Assembly (NCBI RefSeq): GCF_011392075.1
Contig: NZ_JAAJBV010000001.1
Span: 527,217 to 591,216, forward strand
DNA: 64,000 bases
Source of the DNA: Flavobacterium celericrescens
GTDB lineage: Bacteria > Bacteroidota > Bacteroidia > Flavobacteriales > Flavobacteriaceae
Direction: 5' to 3'
Position numbers and translations under genes: made by a program. The notes beneath the pieces were generated by a model. The model was not told the DNA's origin, searched no databases, and saw only the letters and a list, made by a program, of their open reading frames with translations. This document shows positions 54,385 through 64,000 of the stretch, piece after piece; the stretch's first letter is position 1, and every line of letters begins with the position of its first letter.

Positions 54385-57300
54385 ATGAAAATAAGATTAC
54401 TTCTGATTACTACATTATTCTCGGCTTTGAGCTGGGGACAAATATCAATTCCAAATACTACACCAATAGTAGAAAATTTTAATTCTTTAGGAACAAGTGC
54501 AACCGCAGCTTTGCCAACGGGTTGGAAATTTTCAGGTGCTGGTTCTGCAGCGCCTACATGGGCAGCAGGAGGAAATTTTACGGCAGTTAATCTGCAAGCC
54601 TCTTCTGGGGCTCCTGCCGGAGGAGGAAGATATAATTGGGGAAATACAGCAGCGACCGATAGATCATTAGGAATAATGACTTCAGGTAGTTATGCTAGTC
54701 CAAATAGTATAATGGTGTATTATAGAAACACTAATGTTTCAAATCTTACACAGTTAACAGTTTCGTATAATTTAGAACGATATAGAACCAATACTGCTGC
54801 TGCATCAGTTCAATTTTATTATTCTACAGATGGTAGCACATGGACAGCAGTTGCTGCAGGAAATGTAGCTGCAGCATCATTGCCAACAGGTGCTAGCGCT
54901 TATAATTTTACACCAGGATTAACTGTAAATGTTTCAGCTTTTAATATTACAGGGTTAAATATACCTACTAATGGGGATGTTTATTTAAGATGGAATTTAA
55001 ATACTACTGGAGGAAATTCTCAAGGAATTGGTATTGATGATGTAAGTTTAACAGCGACTTTTGCCCCTATAATTACAGATGCAGTAGACTATTGTAATTT
55101 ACAATCTCCGCCAAATGGTACAATTACACAAGGAGGAGCTTTCAACGTCTATGCACAAGCTTATGAACTTGGAGTTACTGAAGCAGCTGGTATAGGAACA
55201 GGAATTTCTGGCTGGATAGGTTACAGCGCTTCAAATACAGATCCTAGTACTGCTGGTTGGACTTGGATTCCGGCAACTTTTAATACTCAGGTTGGAAATA
55301 ATGATGAGTTAATGGCTGATATTGGTACACCACTGACACCAGGGACATATTATTATGCTTCTCGTTTTCAATTAAATGGTGGGCCATACAGATATGGAGG
55401 ATATAATGGTGGTTTTTGGGATGGAACTACCAATGTAAATGGAGTTTTAACGGTTAATCCATCTATAGTTGATTATTGTAATGTGCAATTTCCTGCGAAT
55501 GGAACAATTGCTGCGGGCGCACCATTTACAGTTTATGCTCAAGTGTATGAGCCTGGTGTTACTGAAGCCGCTGGTGCTGGTTCAGGAATTCAAGCTTGGA
55601 TAGGGTACAACACAACAGATAATGATCCTAGTTTAGCGGCTTGGACATGGTTGCCAGCAACATTTAATGTACAATCAGGAAATAATGATGAGTTTCAATT
55701 AGAAATTGGTTCGGCTCTTCCTGCGGGAACATATTATTATGCTTCTCGTTTTCAGTTAGGAACGGGTGCTTATCGTTATGGAGGATATAATGGTGGTTTT
55801 TGGAATGGAACTACTAATGTAAATGGAGTTTTAACAGTTACCGCTCCAGAAATTAATCTTTTAGGTAATGCAACTCCTATCTCAGATGGAGACGCTACAC
55901 CAATATTAGCAGATGACACAAACTTTGGAAGTGTGGTTGTATCTACTAATATTGTTAAAACATTCACTATTCAAAATACTGGAAATTCTAATTTAACAGT
56001 TTCAAATATTACATTAGGAACTGGTTCAGTTTTTACAATAGGTGGAATTACTTTACCAGCTACTATTACAGCAGGAAGTTCAACAACTTTTACAGTTACC
56101 TTTAATAGTGCTGTGGCTGGATCTTTTAATGATATTGTTACTATTATCAATAACGACAACAATGAAGGAATTTATGATTTTGCTATTACCGCAACAGCAA
56201 CAGCAGCAGTGCTAAACTGTGCTGACTTATTTATTTCAGAATATATTGAAGGAAGTAGCAATAATAAGGTTATAGAAATTTATAATCCAACAGCAGCTCC
56301 AATTAATTTAGCTACCTATGATTTAGCTTACTATAATAATGGTAGTGCAACGGTATCAGCAACTTTTGCTTTATCTGGAACAATACCTGCTTATGGAACT
56401 CATGTGGTTAGTAATTCTGCTTCTTCTGCTGCTATTTTAGCATTGTCTAATCAAACAACTGGAGGAATGACTTTTAATGGGGATGATGCAATTGCTTTAA
56501 GAAAGTCAGGTGTTAATATTGATATTGTAGGTCAAATAGGACTTGACCCAGGATCAGAATGGGGTGCAGGAAATCAATCAACTGCCGATAACACAATTAT
56601 TAGAAATTTTGCCATTCAAATAGGAGATGCTAATGGAGCAGATGCTTTTAATCCAGCAACAGAATGGACAGGTTATGCTACGGATTATATTGCTGATTTA
56701 GGAATGCATTCTTCTTCATGTGCGCCTGCAATGCCTGAAATCAATGTACAAGGAAATGCAGTAACAATTATTGATGGAGATGCAACTCCAATAGCAGGAG
56801 ATGATACCTTTTTTGGTTCAGCTGATGTAGCGGGTGGAACTATTGTTAAGACATTTACTATTCAAAACATTGGAACTGCGGTATTAAATATTGGGGCTAT
56901 TACAATTGGAGGTGTTCACTCAGCTGATTTTACTGTGACCGCTTTACCATCTGCAACAGTTGCTGCAGGTAGTTCAACAACTTTTCAAGTAACTTTTGAT
57001 CCATCTGCGGTTGGTTTAAGAGATGCAACAATATCAATAGTAAATGATGATGCAAGTGAAAATCCTTATAATTATTCAATTCAAGGAAATGGATTTATCA
57101 CACCTAATATCGTTTTAAATTCTGCAAATCCAGCTGTAGCCGCATCAACTATAACACAAGGAACTACTAATAATGTTATCTATGCTTTTGATTTAAGTGT
57201 TACAGGTGCAAATGCAACACTTAATAATATGATTTTTAATACATCTGGAACTTATGCGGCTTCAAATATTACCAATTTTAAATTATGGTATTCAACAGAC

Positions 57301-60300
57301 GCAATATTTAATAGTGGTGTAGATTCCAATATTGAAAATGAAACTGCTACATTAGGAGTTGGTTCACATACTTTTACAGCTTTCACACAGGTTATAAACG
57401 CAGGAACAACAGGTTATTTCTTTATTACAACAGATATACCTTGTACTTCTACAGATGGAAACACAATAGTGGTTAATGCAATTACAACTGCTGATTTAAC
57501 ATTTGTATTAGGTAATAAATCAGGAACTGCCTTTGCAAGTGGTACGCATACAATACAAAGCGCTACACCAAATAATGTAACTGGTGCAATGACTTCTGTG
57601 TGTGAAAATGGATCGGTAACAATTAGTTGGACGGCTCCAACAGGATGTAGCGATAATGTGTTGGTTTTTGCAACAAATGGAACTTTTACAGCTGCAATTC
57701 CATCAGGAACAGGAGCTGCTTATACAGATAACACATTGTTTGGAGCTGGTTCTGCTTTTGATGGAGGGTTTACGGTATACAAAAATACTGGAACATCAGT
57801 GACTGTTACAGGTTTGACAAATGGAACAACCTACAGATTTAAAATTTTTACTAGAAATGATTTAAACTGGAGTAGTGGGGTTGAAGTAACTTGTACGCCA
57901 GTTATGACATATTGTGCTTCAGGTCCAACATCTAATTTAGACTCAGAAATAGAAAACGTTGTTCTTGTAGGGGTAAATAATACAATTTCTAATAACACAA
58001 CAGATGTTTGTACTACAGGTGTAAATAATTATACAGCAATGAGTGCTGACTTAGAAGTTGGTGCGTCATATAATTTAAGTGTTGAATTTGGAGATTGTAG
58101 TAATGGAACTCAATATGATGGTGCAGCAGGTGTTTGGATTGATTGGAATGGCGATGGAGATTTTGATGATGCAAATGAAACAATAGGAACAACATTAGTA
58201 GCTGTTTCGGCTGGAAATGTGATTCAAAACTTCACAATTACAGTACCAGGAGCTCAGGCTTTAGGTTTTTATAGAATGAGAATTGTTCAAAGAGAAGCAG
58301 GTACATTAGCAACAATTGCACCTTGTGGAACATTTACATATGGTTCAACAGAAGATTATACAGTTGAAGTGATAAATTCATGTGTGCCAACACATAGTAT
58401 TGTTTCCTTTACTCCTACTTCTGGTCCAGCAGCTACTGAAATAACAATAACAGGGACTGGTTTTACAGCGGGAACACAAGTTGCTTTTGATGGAATTGCA
58501 GCTGTAGTTACTTATGTAAATGCAACAACATTATTAGTCGAAGTTCCTTTAACCGCTTCAGGTGTAATTCAAGAGCTAACATTAATTGAAGGAGGATGTT
58601 CAATTAAATCAGCTACAAACTTTACATTAATTGAGAGCTCTGGGTCTTGTACATCATCAGCTTTTACAGATTTAATTATTTCTGAAGTTTATGATTCAAA
58701 TGGAGGGAATGGATGGTATATGGAATTATATAATCCAACAGCAGTTGCAATTGATTTGGATGCAGTTGGAACGGATTATGTATTAGAACGTTATGCAAAT
58801 ATCGGAGATGTAACTCCATCGAGAACTATTGATTTAACTGGAATTGTGCCTCCGTATAGTGTATTTACACTACGAATAGGTGATGCTTCACCAAATCCTT
58901 GTAGCACTATTGTTTATGATTTTACTTCACTTGGTGCTGGAATTAACGAAAATGATGAAATTAGATTAACTAAAAATGGAGCACAACATGATGTAGTGTA
59001 TTGCCCGAATGAAATAGGATATACAATTACTAGAAATGTTGGCGGGACAGGTCCGTCTGTTGTTTATAACGCAGGTGATTGGACTTTAAATTCAACAGAA
59101 ACATGTACAGATATCGGATTGTTCACATTACCAAATAATTTACCAACAGTAACTGCAAATCCAACTGATGTAAATGGTTGTGGAACTACTGCTAGTTTTA
59201 CAGTAACTGCAACCCCTTCAGGTGTTGGTGTTTTAACATATCAATGGTATTATAATGATGGTGTTGCTGTAGGATGGAATGCTGTTAATGCGGTTTCTTT
59301 TGCAGGTGTTACTGCTTCAGGATTTACTACTGCAACATTAGATTTGTCAGGTGCTATAGGAAACATCAATGGGTATCAATTTTATTGCGCAGTTATTCAA
59401 GATGGAACCTGTACAGCAGCATCAGATGCAGCTCAACTAAGAATATTATCAACTACTTGGAATGGTACAACGTGGTCAAATGGAATTCCAAACTTAACAA
59501 TTTTAGCAATAATTAATGGTCCATATAATACAACAACAAATGGAGATATTGATGCGTGTAGTATTGTAGTAAATACTGGGTTTACAGCAACCATTACTTC
59601 TGGACGTTATTTTAATATTCAAAATGATGTCACTGTAAATGGTACATTAAACGTATTGAATAATGGCTCGTTAGTTCAAATTAATGATTTAGGAATTAAT
59701 ACAGGAAATATTTCATATGAGCGAATAGCTTCAGTAAAACTTCAAGATTATGTGTATTGGTCTTCTCCAGTAAGTGGATTTGATGTAAATAGTATTTCAC
59801 CATTAACTCCAGCTTATTATCATTGGTTATGGAACCCAACAGTTGCAAATCCAAATGGAGGTCAAGGAAATTGGCAAAATGCATCTTCATTGATGACAGC
59901 AGGTCAAGGGTTTATTGTGAGAGCACCAAATGGTTTTAGTAATGCGGTAAACCAAAACTGGGTGGCTAATTTTAATAATGGTGTGCCAAACAATGGTATT
60001 TATACTCCAGCAATTTCTAGAGGAAGTGATATTGGAGCAGGCTCAGCAGGGCCAAATGGAGTGATGCGATTAGCTACTGATGATAATTGGAATTTGTTAG
60101 GAAATCCATATCCTTCAGCAATAAGTATTAATTCATTCTTATTAGCAAATCCACAATTAGATGGTTTTGTAAGACTTTGGACTCATGGTACATTGCCTAG
60201 TAGTGCTACAGCCGATCCTTTTTATAACAATTTTGTGTCAAATTATACTGCGGCTGATTATGTTGCAATTAATGGTTCTGGAGCAACAAGTGGAGCCGGA

Positions 60301-61140
60301 ACACTAAGCGTTGTTGGAGGTGGTCAAGGATTCTTCGTTTTAATGAATCCAGGTGCTGCAACATCAACAACAGCTTTGTTTAATAATGCAATGCGAGACA
60401 AAAATTACTCAAATGGTCAATTTTATAGAATGAGTTCTGAAGACAAAAACACAACTATTGCTCCATCTGAAAGACATGGAATTTGGTTAGATTTGGTTAG
60501 TTCAACAAATGAAACTACAAGAACTTTAGTAGCATATGTTACAGGCGCAACAACTGCCAGAGATAGAATGTTTGATGCAATTACAGATTATAAAAGCGGA
60601 CAAAATTTCTATTCAATATTAAATAATGATATTTTCGCAATTCAAGGTAGATCAGTTCCGTTTGATGTGAACGATAAAGTGGATATGGGAATTAAAATTT
60701 CAACAGCTGGAACCTACACAATTGCTATTGGAGAAGTTGATGGGTTATTTACTCAAGGTCAAGATATCTATTTAGAAGATAAGCTATTAAATATAATTCA
60801 TGATTTAAGAGCAAATCCATATTCATTTACTACAATAGCAGGACAAATTAATGATAGATTTGTTTTAAGATATACTAATACAACGCTAGGGAATGATGAT
60901 TTTGAAAATTTTGATGAAACTGTTTATGTAATTTCAAATGATATGATAGAAGTTATTTCTACTAATGAAATCATTCAAAAAGTTGAAATATTTGATGTCT
61001 TGGGAAGAAGAATAGTTGCTGAACAAAATATTGATTCGAATAATATTAAGTTTAATTCTATTTTGAAAACAAACAGCGCTTTAATAATTTATATCACGTT
61101 AGAAAACGGTAAAAAAATTGTTAAGAAGACAATTTATTAA
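54385..61140 (+). CDS. Giant multidomain secreted protein with T9SS type C sorting domain
   Basis: A 2251-residue surface or secreted protein. Order: signal peptide (1-19), jelly-roll-like domain (about 25-230), two 128-residue tandem repeats (235-362, 363-490; DYCNxQ starts), choice-of-anchor D (about 488-600), lamin-tail domain (about 610-770), second choice-of-anchor D (about 784-905), a beta domain, fibronectin III-like (about 1069-1174), GEVED domain (about 1232-1335; [13 protein letters not shown]), IPT/TIG (about 1338-1415), second lamin-tail (about 1426-1575), Ig-like (about 1586-1690), then a 480-residue module and the T9SS type C sorting domain (about 2165-2251; [13 protein letters not shown]). 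It is probably an adhesin or scaffold; no catalytic site is seen. A terminator follows. Confidence 0.92.
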   Translation: MKIRLLLITTLFSALSWGQISIPNTTPIVENFNSLGTSATAALPTGWKFSGAGSAAPTWAAGGNFTAVNLQASSGAPAGGGRYNWGNTAATDRSLGIMTSGSYASPNSIMVYYRNTNVSNLTQLTVSYNLERYRTNTAAASVQFYYSTDGSTWTAVAAGNVAAASLPTGASAYNFTPGLTVNVSAFNITGLNIPTNGDVYLRWNLNTTGGNSQGIGIDDVSLTATFAPIITDAVDYCNLQSPPNGTITQGGAFNVYAQAYELGVTEAAGIGTGISGWIGYSASNTDPSTAGWTWIPATFNTQVGNNDELMADIGTPLTPGTYYYASRFQLNGGPYRYGGYNGGFWDGTTNVNGVLTVNPSIVDYCNVQFPANGTIAAGAPFTVYAQVYEPGVTEAAGAGSGIQAWIGYNTTDNDPSLAAWTWLPATFNVQSGNNDEFQLEIGSALPAGTYYYASRFQLGTGAYRYGGYNGGFWNGTTNVNGVLTVTAPEINLLGNATPISDGDATPILADDTNFGSVVVSTNIVKTFTIQNTGNSNLTVSNITLGTGSVFTIGGITLPATITAGSSTTFTVTFNSAVAGSFNDIVTIINNDNNEGIYDFAITATATAAVLNCADLFISEYIEGSSNNKVIEIYNPTAAPINLATYDLAYYNNGSATVSATFALSGTIPAYGTHVVSNSASSAAILALSNQTTGGMTFNGDDAIALRKSGVNIDIVGQIGLDPGSEWGAGNQSTADNTIIRNFAIQIGDANGADAFNPATEWTGYATDYIADLGMHSSSCAPAMPEINVQGNAVTIIDGDATPIAGDDTFFGSADVAGGTIVKTFTIQNIGTAVLNIGAITIGGVHSADFTVTALPSATVAAGSSTTFQVTFDPSAVGLRDATISIVNDDASENPYNYSIQGNGFITPNIVLNSANPAVAASTITQGTTNNVIYAFDLSVTGANATLNNMIFNTSGTYAASNITNFKLWYSTDAIFNSGVDSNIENETATLGVGSHTFTAFTQVINAGTTGYFFITTDIPCTSTDGNTIVVNAITTADLTFVLGNKSGTAFASGTHTIQSATPNNVTGAMTSVCENGSVTISWTAPTGCSDNVLVFATNGTFTAAIPSGTGAAYTDNTLFGAGSAFDGGFTVYKNTGTSVTVTGLTNGTTYRFKIFTRNDLNWSSGVEVTCTPVMTYCASGPTSNLDSEIENVVLVGVNNTISNNTTDVCTTGVNNYTAMSADLEVGASYNLSVEFGDCSNGTQYDGAAGVWIDWNGDGDFDDANETIGTTLVAVSAGNVIQNFTITVPGAQALGFYRMRIVQREAGTLATIAPCGTFTYGSTEDYTVEVINSCVPTHSIVSFTPTSGPAATEITITGTGFTAGTQVAFDGIAAVVTYVNATTLLVEVPLTASGVIQELTLIEGGCSIKSATNFTLIESSGSCTSSAFTDLIISEVYDSNGGNGWYMELYNPTAVAIDLDAVGTDYVLERYANIGDVTPSRTIDLTGIVPPYSVFTLRIGDASPNPCSTIVYDFTSLGAGINENDEIRLTKNGAQHDVVYCPNEIGYTITRNVGGTGPSVVYNAGDWTLNSTETCTDIGLFTLPNNLPTVTANPTDVNGCGTTASFTVTATPSGVGVLTYQWYYNDGVAVGWNAVNAVSFAGVTASGFTTATLDLSGAIGNINGYQFYCAVIQDGTCTAASDAAQLRILSTTWNGTTWSNGIPNLTILAIINGPYNTTTNGDIDACSIVVNTGFTATITSGRYFNIQNDVTVNGTLNVLNNGSLVQINDLGINTGNISYERIASVKLQDYVYWSSPVSGFDVNSISPLTPAYYHWLWNPTVANPNGGQGNWQNASSLMTAGQGFIVRAPNGFSNAVNQNWVANFNNGVPNNGIYTPAISRGSDIGAGSAGPNGVMRLATDDNWNLLGNPYPSAISINSFLLANPQLDGFVRLWTHGTLPSSATADPFYNNFVSNYTAADYVAINGSGATSGAGTLSVVGGGQGFFVLMNPGAATSTTALFNNAMRDKNYSNGQFYRMSSEDKNTTIAPSERHGIWLDLVSSTNETTRTLVAYVTGATTARDRMFDAITDYKSGQNFYSILNNDIFAIQGRSVPFDVNDKVDMGIKISTAGTYTIAIGEVDGLFTQGQDIYLEDKLLNIIHDLRANPYSFTTIAGQINDRFVLRYTNTTLGNDDFENFDETVYVISNDMIEVISTNEIIQKVEIFDVLGRRIVAEQNIDSNNIKFNSILKTNSALIIYITLENGKKIVKKTIY
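55087..55854 (+). repeat. Tandem 384-bp in-frame duplication inside the giant gene
   Basis: Two 128-codon units start at 55087 and 55471 with exact register. Their ends (around 55396 and 55780) are almost identical in DNA as well as protein, implying recent duplication or gene conversion, while the middles have diverged. Confidence 0.9.
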
Positions 61141-61161
61141 ATAAAATAATACCATATATTT

Positions 61162-61194
61162 AAAAAACCAGCTAAATTCTAGCTGGTTTTATAT
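61162..61194 (+). terminator. Terminator of the giant T9SS gene
   Basis: AAACCAGCTA pairs exactly with TAGCTGGTTT around a five-base loop, followed by a T-rich tail. Confidence 0.8.
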
Positions 61195-61236
61195 TTTAAA
61201 TTTCATTCTATGTTATGTAATTTAAAATAAGTTTAT

Positions 61237-61244
61237 TATGTTTG
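61237..61244 (+). promoter_or_regulatory. -7 element of the metalloprotease gene
   Basis: Exact TATGTTTG, 28 nt before the ATG. The -33 region is weak. The CCCCC leader motif lies between it and the start. Confidence 0.5.
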
Positions 61245-61272
61245 TGTTTAGAAAACCCCCTAATCTAATACT

Positions 61273-64000
61273 ATGAAAAAAACAATACTATCATTGTTTT
61301 TCTTCTTGGCTATATTATCTATGTATGGACAAGAAAAAAGAGCTTGGAAACAAGTAGAAAAATCACTTAATTTTTCCCATGAAAAAATCAGAAGATCAAG
61401 TTTACCAACGGATTACAAGTTGTATGAATTTGATTATGAGACATTCGAAAAACAATTGGTTAATGTTCCCAATAGAGATAACTTTTTTGGAGTATCTGAA
61501 GTAATTGTGTCTATTCCTTCTGCGAATGGGGAATTTGAAGATTTTAGAATTGTCGAAGCGTCAACTTTTGAAGAAAGCCTTCAAGCGCAATTTCCTGAAA
61601 TTCGTTCTTTTGCTGGTCAAGGAGTAAAAGATCCTTCAAAAATTATCCGTTTTAGTTTATCACCTTATAACGGTCTAAGCGCTATAATTCGTTCTGGTTC
61701 TGAGCAAACAACATTTATTATTGATCCTATTTCTATGGATTACAAAACAGTAATTGTATTTGATAGAGCAAAATCTACAAAAGCAGCTGGAAACTTTATT
61801 TGTACAACAGAAGAAGCTGTAAAGGAATTTGGTCCAGAAATTAATAAAGGTGGAAATGAAATTTTAAATAATGCCGATGATGCTACATTGAGAAGATTTA
61901 GATTAGCGCTTTCTTGTACAGGCGAGTATGCAAACTACTTTGGAGCAACAAGTTCAGCTCAAGTAGCGTTAGTTAATGCTGCATTTAATGCAACAATGAC
62001 GAGAGTTAACGGAATATTTGAAATGGATTTTAATGCAACAATGCAAATTATTGCAACAAATAACAATGTTATTTATTATAACTCTACAACAGATCCATAT
62101 TCTCCATCTGCAAGTATGGCAAATTGGAATTCAGAATTGCAAGCAACATTAACTTCTGTAATTACAGAGGCAAATTATGACGTAGGACATTTATTTGGAG
62201 CTGATGGAGGAGGAGGTAATGCTGGTTGTATAGGATGTGTTTGTGTAAATGGATCAAAAGGGAGTGGAATTACGTCTCCTGCAGATGCTATTCCTCAAGG
62301 AGATAATTTTGATGTTGATTATGTTGCTCATGAATTAGGACATCAATTTGGTGGAAATCACACATTTTCTTTTAGTACAGAAAATAATGCGGTTAATATG
62401 GAGCCAGGTTCTGGTGTAGCGATTATGGGTTATGCGGGTATTACTGGAGCAACAGATGTAGCAGCTCATTCAATTGCTATTTTTCATGCAGGCTCAATTC
62501 AACAAGTAACTAATAATATCAAAGGCAAAACATGTCAAACAAATATCGCTATTGCAAATGCTGTTCCAGTTCCTTCAGCGGTAGCTACAAAAACATTGCC
62601 AATAGGTACTGCTTTTAAACTAGTAGGTACAGCAACAGACGCAAATGCAGGAGATGTTTTGACCTATTGTTGGGAACAAGTTGATGATGCAACAACTGTT
62701 GGTGCAGCAGCGTCTTACCCTTCAGGAACTAAAACGAATGGAGCAAACTTTCGTTCATACATGCCCGAATTAAATGGAACTCGTTATTTTCCAAAAATGG
62801 CAGATCACGTTTCAAATGGAGTTGCTGGAAACATGTGGGAGATAATTCCTACAATTGCCAGAACATTAAATTTTAGGATGACTGTTAGAGATAATAGACC
62901 TGGTGGAGGAAATAATGAAAGTGTAAATACGGCTGTAACTTTTGATGCAACTAAAGGGCCATTTACAGTAACATCACAGGCAACAGCTGGAATAAATTAC
63001 CCTCAGGCTTCAACACAAACGGTAACATGGACTGTAAATAGTACAAATACAATGACTGGTGCAGCAAATGTTAATATTAAATTATCAACAGATGGTGGAG
63101 TAACATTTCCAATTACATTATTAGCTAACACTCCAAATGATGGAACACAAACAGTAACTATTCCAAACGTATTTGCGCCATATTGTAGAATTTTAATTGA
63201 ACCAACTGCAAATGATTTTTATGCAATAAATACTGCAAATTTCGCTATTGGATATGCTGTTTCACAAGTATGTAATTCTTATACAGGAACACCAACAACA
63301 GGTACTATCCCACAAGGGAGTTATGCTGGATGGTCAATTAACATACCAGATAGTTTTACAATTTCGGATGCCAATATTACAACGGCTATTACTCATGTTA
63401 GAAGAAATCAAGTGTATGCATTTGTTAGAAGTCCTCAAAGTGTAGATGTAGATTTGTTTCAAGGTGGTAGTTGCGCAAATGCAATTACAAATTTGAACGG
63501 AACTTTTGATGATGAATCTGCAACCGCTGCTGGATGTGGGACTACAAATAATTTTGGAAATATGAGACCATTAGCATCATTAACTGGTTTTGATGGATTG
63601 AATTCAGCAGGGAATTGGATTTTCGCGGCAGCAGATGCTACTACAGATACAAGAACAGGAACAGTTGATAGTTTTACTATTCAATTATGTTATAATTCAG
63701 TTGTTGAAACTCCAATCGCTTGTGGTACAATTTCCACCACATGGAATGGTTCTTCGTGGAGTAATGGCGCGCCATTGCGTAATGTTGCAGTAACGTTTGC
63801 GGGTAACTACACCTCTACTGGAGATTTAGAAGCTTGTTCGGTAACGGTTAATAGTGGTGCCAATGTAGTTTTCAATGCGGGTCATACTTTAATAGTAGGT
63901 GGAAGCGTTACTGTAAACACAGGCGGAAGCTTAACCATTAATAACAATGCAGCATTGCGTCAAATAGACAATGCAGCAGTAAATTCAGGAAACATCATTG
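61273..64000 (+). CDS. Secreted reprolysin-like metzincin protease (3' truncated by window)
   Basis: An open frame of 909 visible codons runs off the window. It has a signal peptide (1-19, ending SMYGQ) and a propeptide-like region (about 20-200). The catalytic domain holds the metzincin zinc site HELGHQFGGNH (His353, Glu354, His357, His363) and a downstream Met-turn (IMGYAG). Beta domains follow, then a proprotein-convertase P-type domain (about 660-815: GSYAGWSINIPD ... GNWIFAAADATTDTRTGTVDSF). The last visible part, starting TTWNGSSWSNG, is homologous to residues 1690 onward of the preceding giant protein. A T9SS type C sorting domain is therefore expected several hundred residues beyond the window. 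Probably an extracellular protease. Confidence 0.92.
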   Translation, partial: MKKTILSLFFFLAILSMYGQEKRAWKQVEKSLNFSHEKIRRSSLPTDYKLYEFDYETFEKQLVNVPNRDNFFGVSEVIVSIPSANGEFEDFRIVEASTFEESLQAQFPEIRSFAGQGVKDPSKIIRFSLSPYNGLSAIIRSGSEQTTFIIDPISMDYKTVIVFDRAKSTKAAGNFICTTEEAVKEFGPEINKGGNEILNNADDATLRRFRLALSCTGEYANYFGATSSAQVALVNAAFNATMTRVNGIFEMDFNATMQIIATNNNVIYYNSTTDPYSPSASMANWNSELQATLTSVITEANYDVGHLFGADGGGGNAGCIGCVCVNGSKGSGITSPADAIPQGDNFDVDYVAHELGHQFGGNHTFSFSTENNAVNMEPGSGVAIMGYAGITGATDVAAHSIAIFHAGSIQQVTNNIKGKTCQTNIAIANAVPVPSAVATKTLPIGTAFKLVGTATDANAGDVLTYCWEQVDDATTVGAAASYPSGTKTNGANFRSYMPELNGTRYFPKMADHVSNGVAGNMWEIIPTIARTLNFRMTVRDNRPGGGNNESVNTAVTFDATKGPFTVTSQATAGINYPQASTQTVTWTVNSTNTMTGAANVNIKLSTDGGVTFPITLLANTPNDGTQTVTIPNVFAPYCRILIEPTANDFYAINTANFAIGYAVSQVCNSYTGTPTTGTIPQGSYAGWSINIPDSFTISDANITTAITHVRRNQVYAFVRSPQSVDVDLFQGGSCANAITNLNGTFDDESATAAGCGTTNNFGNMRPLASLTGFDGLNSAGNWIFAAADATTDTRTGTVDSFTIQLCYNSVVETPIACGTISTTWNGSSWSNGAPLRNVAVTFAGNYTSTGDLEACSVTVNSGANVVFNAGHTLIVGGSVTVNTGGSLTINNNAALRQIDNAAVNSGNII

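Noticed and set aside
63248..63445. Small plus-strand open frame near the window end
   Set aside because: It overlaps the metalloprotease reading frame, which continues through the region with clear domain homology.
1..64000. tRNA, rRNA, tmRNA, SRP RNA or RNase P RNA genes
   Set aside because: All gaps over about 100 nt were read for cloverleaf ends and conserved cores and none was recognised, though reading by eye can miss divergent examples.

Overview
The window looks like chromosome from a Flavobacterium-type bacterium (Flavobacteriaceae, Bacteroidota). The DNA is AT-rich. Many genes are preceded by the Bacteroidota -7 element TAnnTTTG, and clear Shine-Dalgarno sequences are largely absent. 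Lineage-typical genes are present: an IPExxxVDY protein, a CAL67264-type membrane protein, a fumarate-reductase-type SdhCAB, an AddAB-like pair, secreted proteins with a type IX secretion (T9SS) type C sorting domain, and a TonB-dependent receptor. Most of the window is housekeeping. I see no tRNA or rRNA gene, CRISPR array, prophage or transposase.

Layout. 1-5.3 kb: tail of a TonB-dependent receptor, a small membrane protein, an RlpA-like protein, a CYTH protein, dinB, then pyk and an IPExxxVDY gene on the minus strand. 5.4-7.9 kb: fatty-acid operon acpP-fabF-rnc (minus), with an elaborate intercistronic region. 8.0-17.1 kb: purN, a secreted protein, rnhA, ettA, a TPR hybrid histidine kinase, a PfkB kinase and purF. 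17.1-17.5 kb: no protein gene, but two tandem copies of a promoter, structured RNA and terminator unit. 17.6-27 kb: sodA, AddA-like helicase-nuclease, kbl, OmpA-family porin, AddB-like nuclease. 27-29.8 kb: a repeat-rich accessory patch with an alpha/beta hydrolase, an AbiH defence gene and a DUF1398 gene. 29.8-43.2 kb: aminopeptidase P, a sialidase-fold secreted protein, a ChaN-like protein, a lipoprotein, sdhCAB, an omega-amidase-type hydrolase, an Ig-like lipoprotein and comF. 43.2-54.3 kb: a coiled-coil membrane protein, glyS, a two-gene insert (M48 protease plus an unknown secreted protein) bounded by copies of the glyS 3' end, a LytS/LytTR pair, a CPA2 antiporter, thiL and recX. 54.3-64 kb: a 2251-residue T9SS multidomain protein and a secreted metzincin protease that runs off the window.

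The two best leads for something undescribed are: (1) the tandem small-RNA cassette at 17129-17481, which repeats without gaps at a 209-nt period and is almost invariant over the 87-nt RNA body; and (2) the 3-kb insert after glyS at 45623-48636. The second is flanked by a 31-nt duplication of the end of glyS whose single difference is synonymous, which suggests acquisition by recombination at the glyS 3' end. Secondary leads are the two terminator-like hairpins and 17-nt palindrome between acpP and fabF, promoters that predict leaderless dinB and glyS mRNAs, and a C-run leader motif shared by the two T9SS-region genes.
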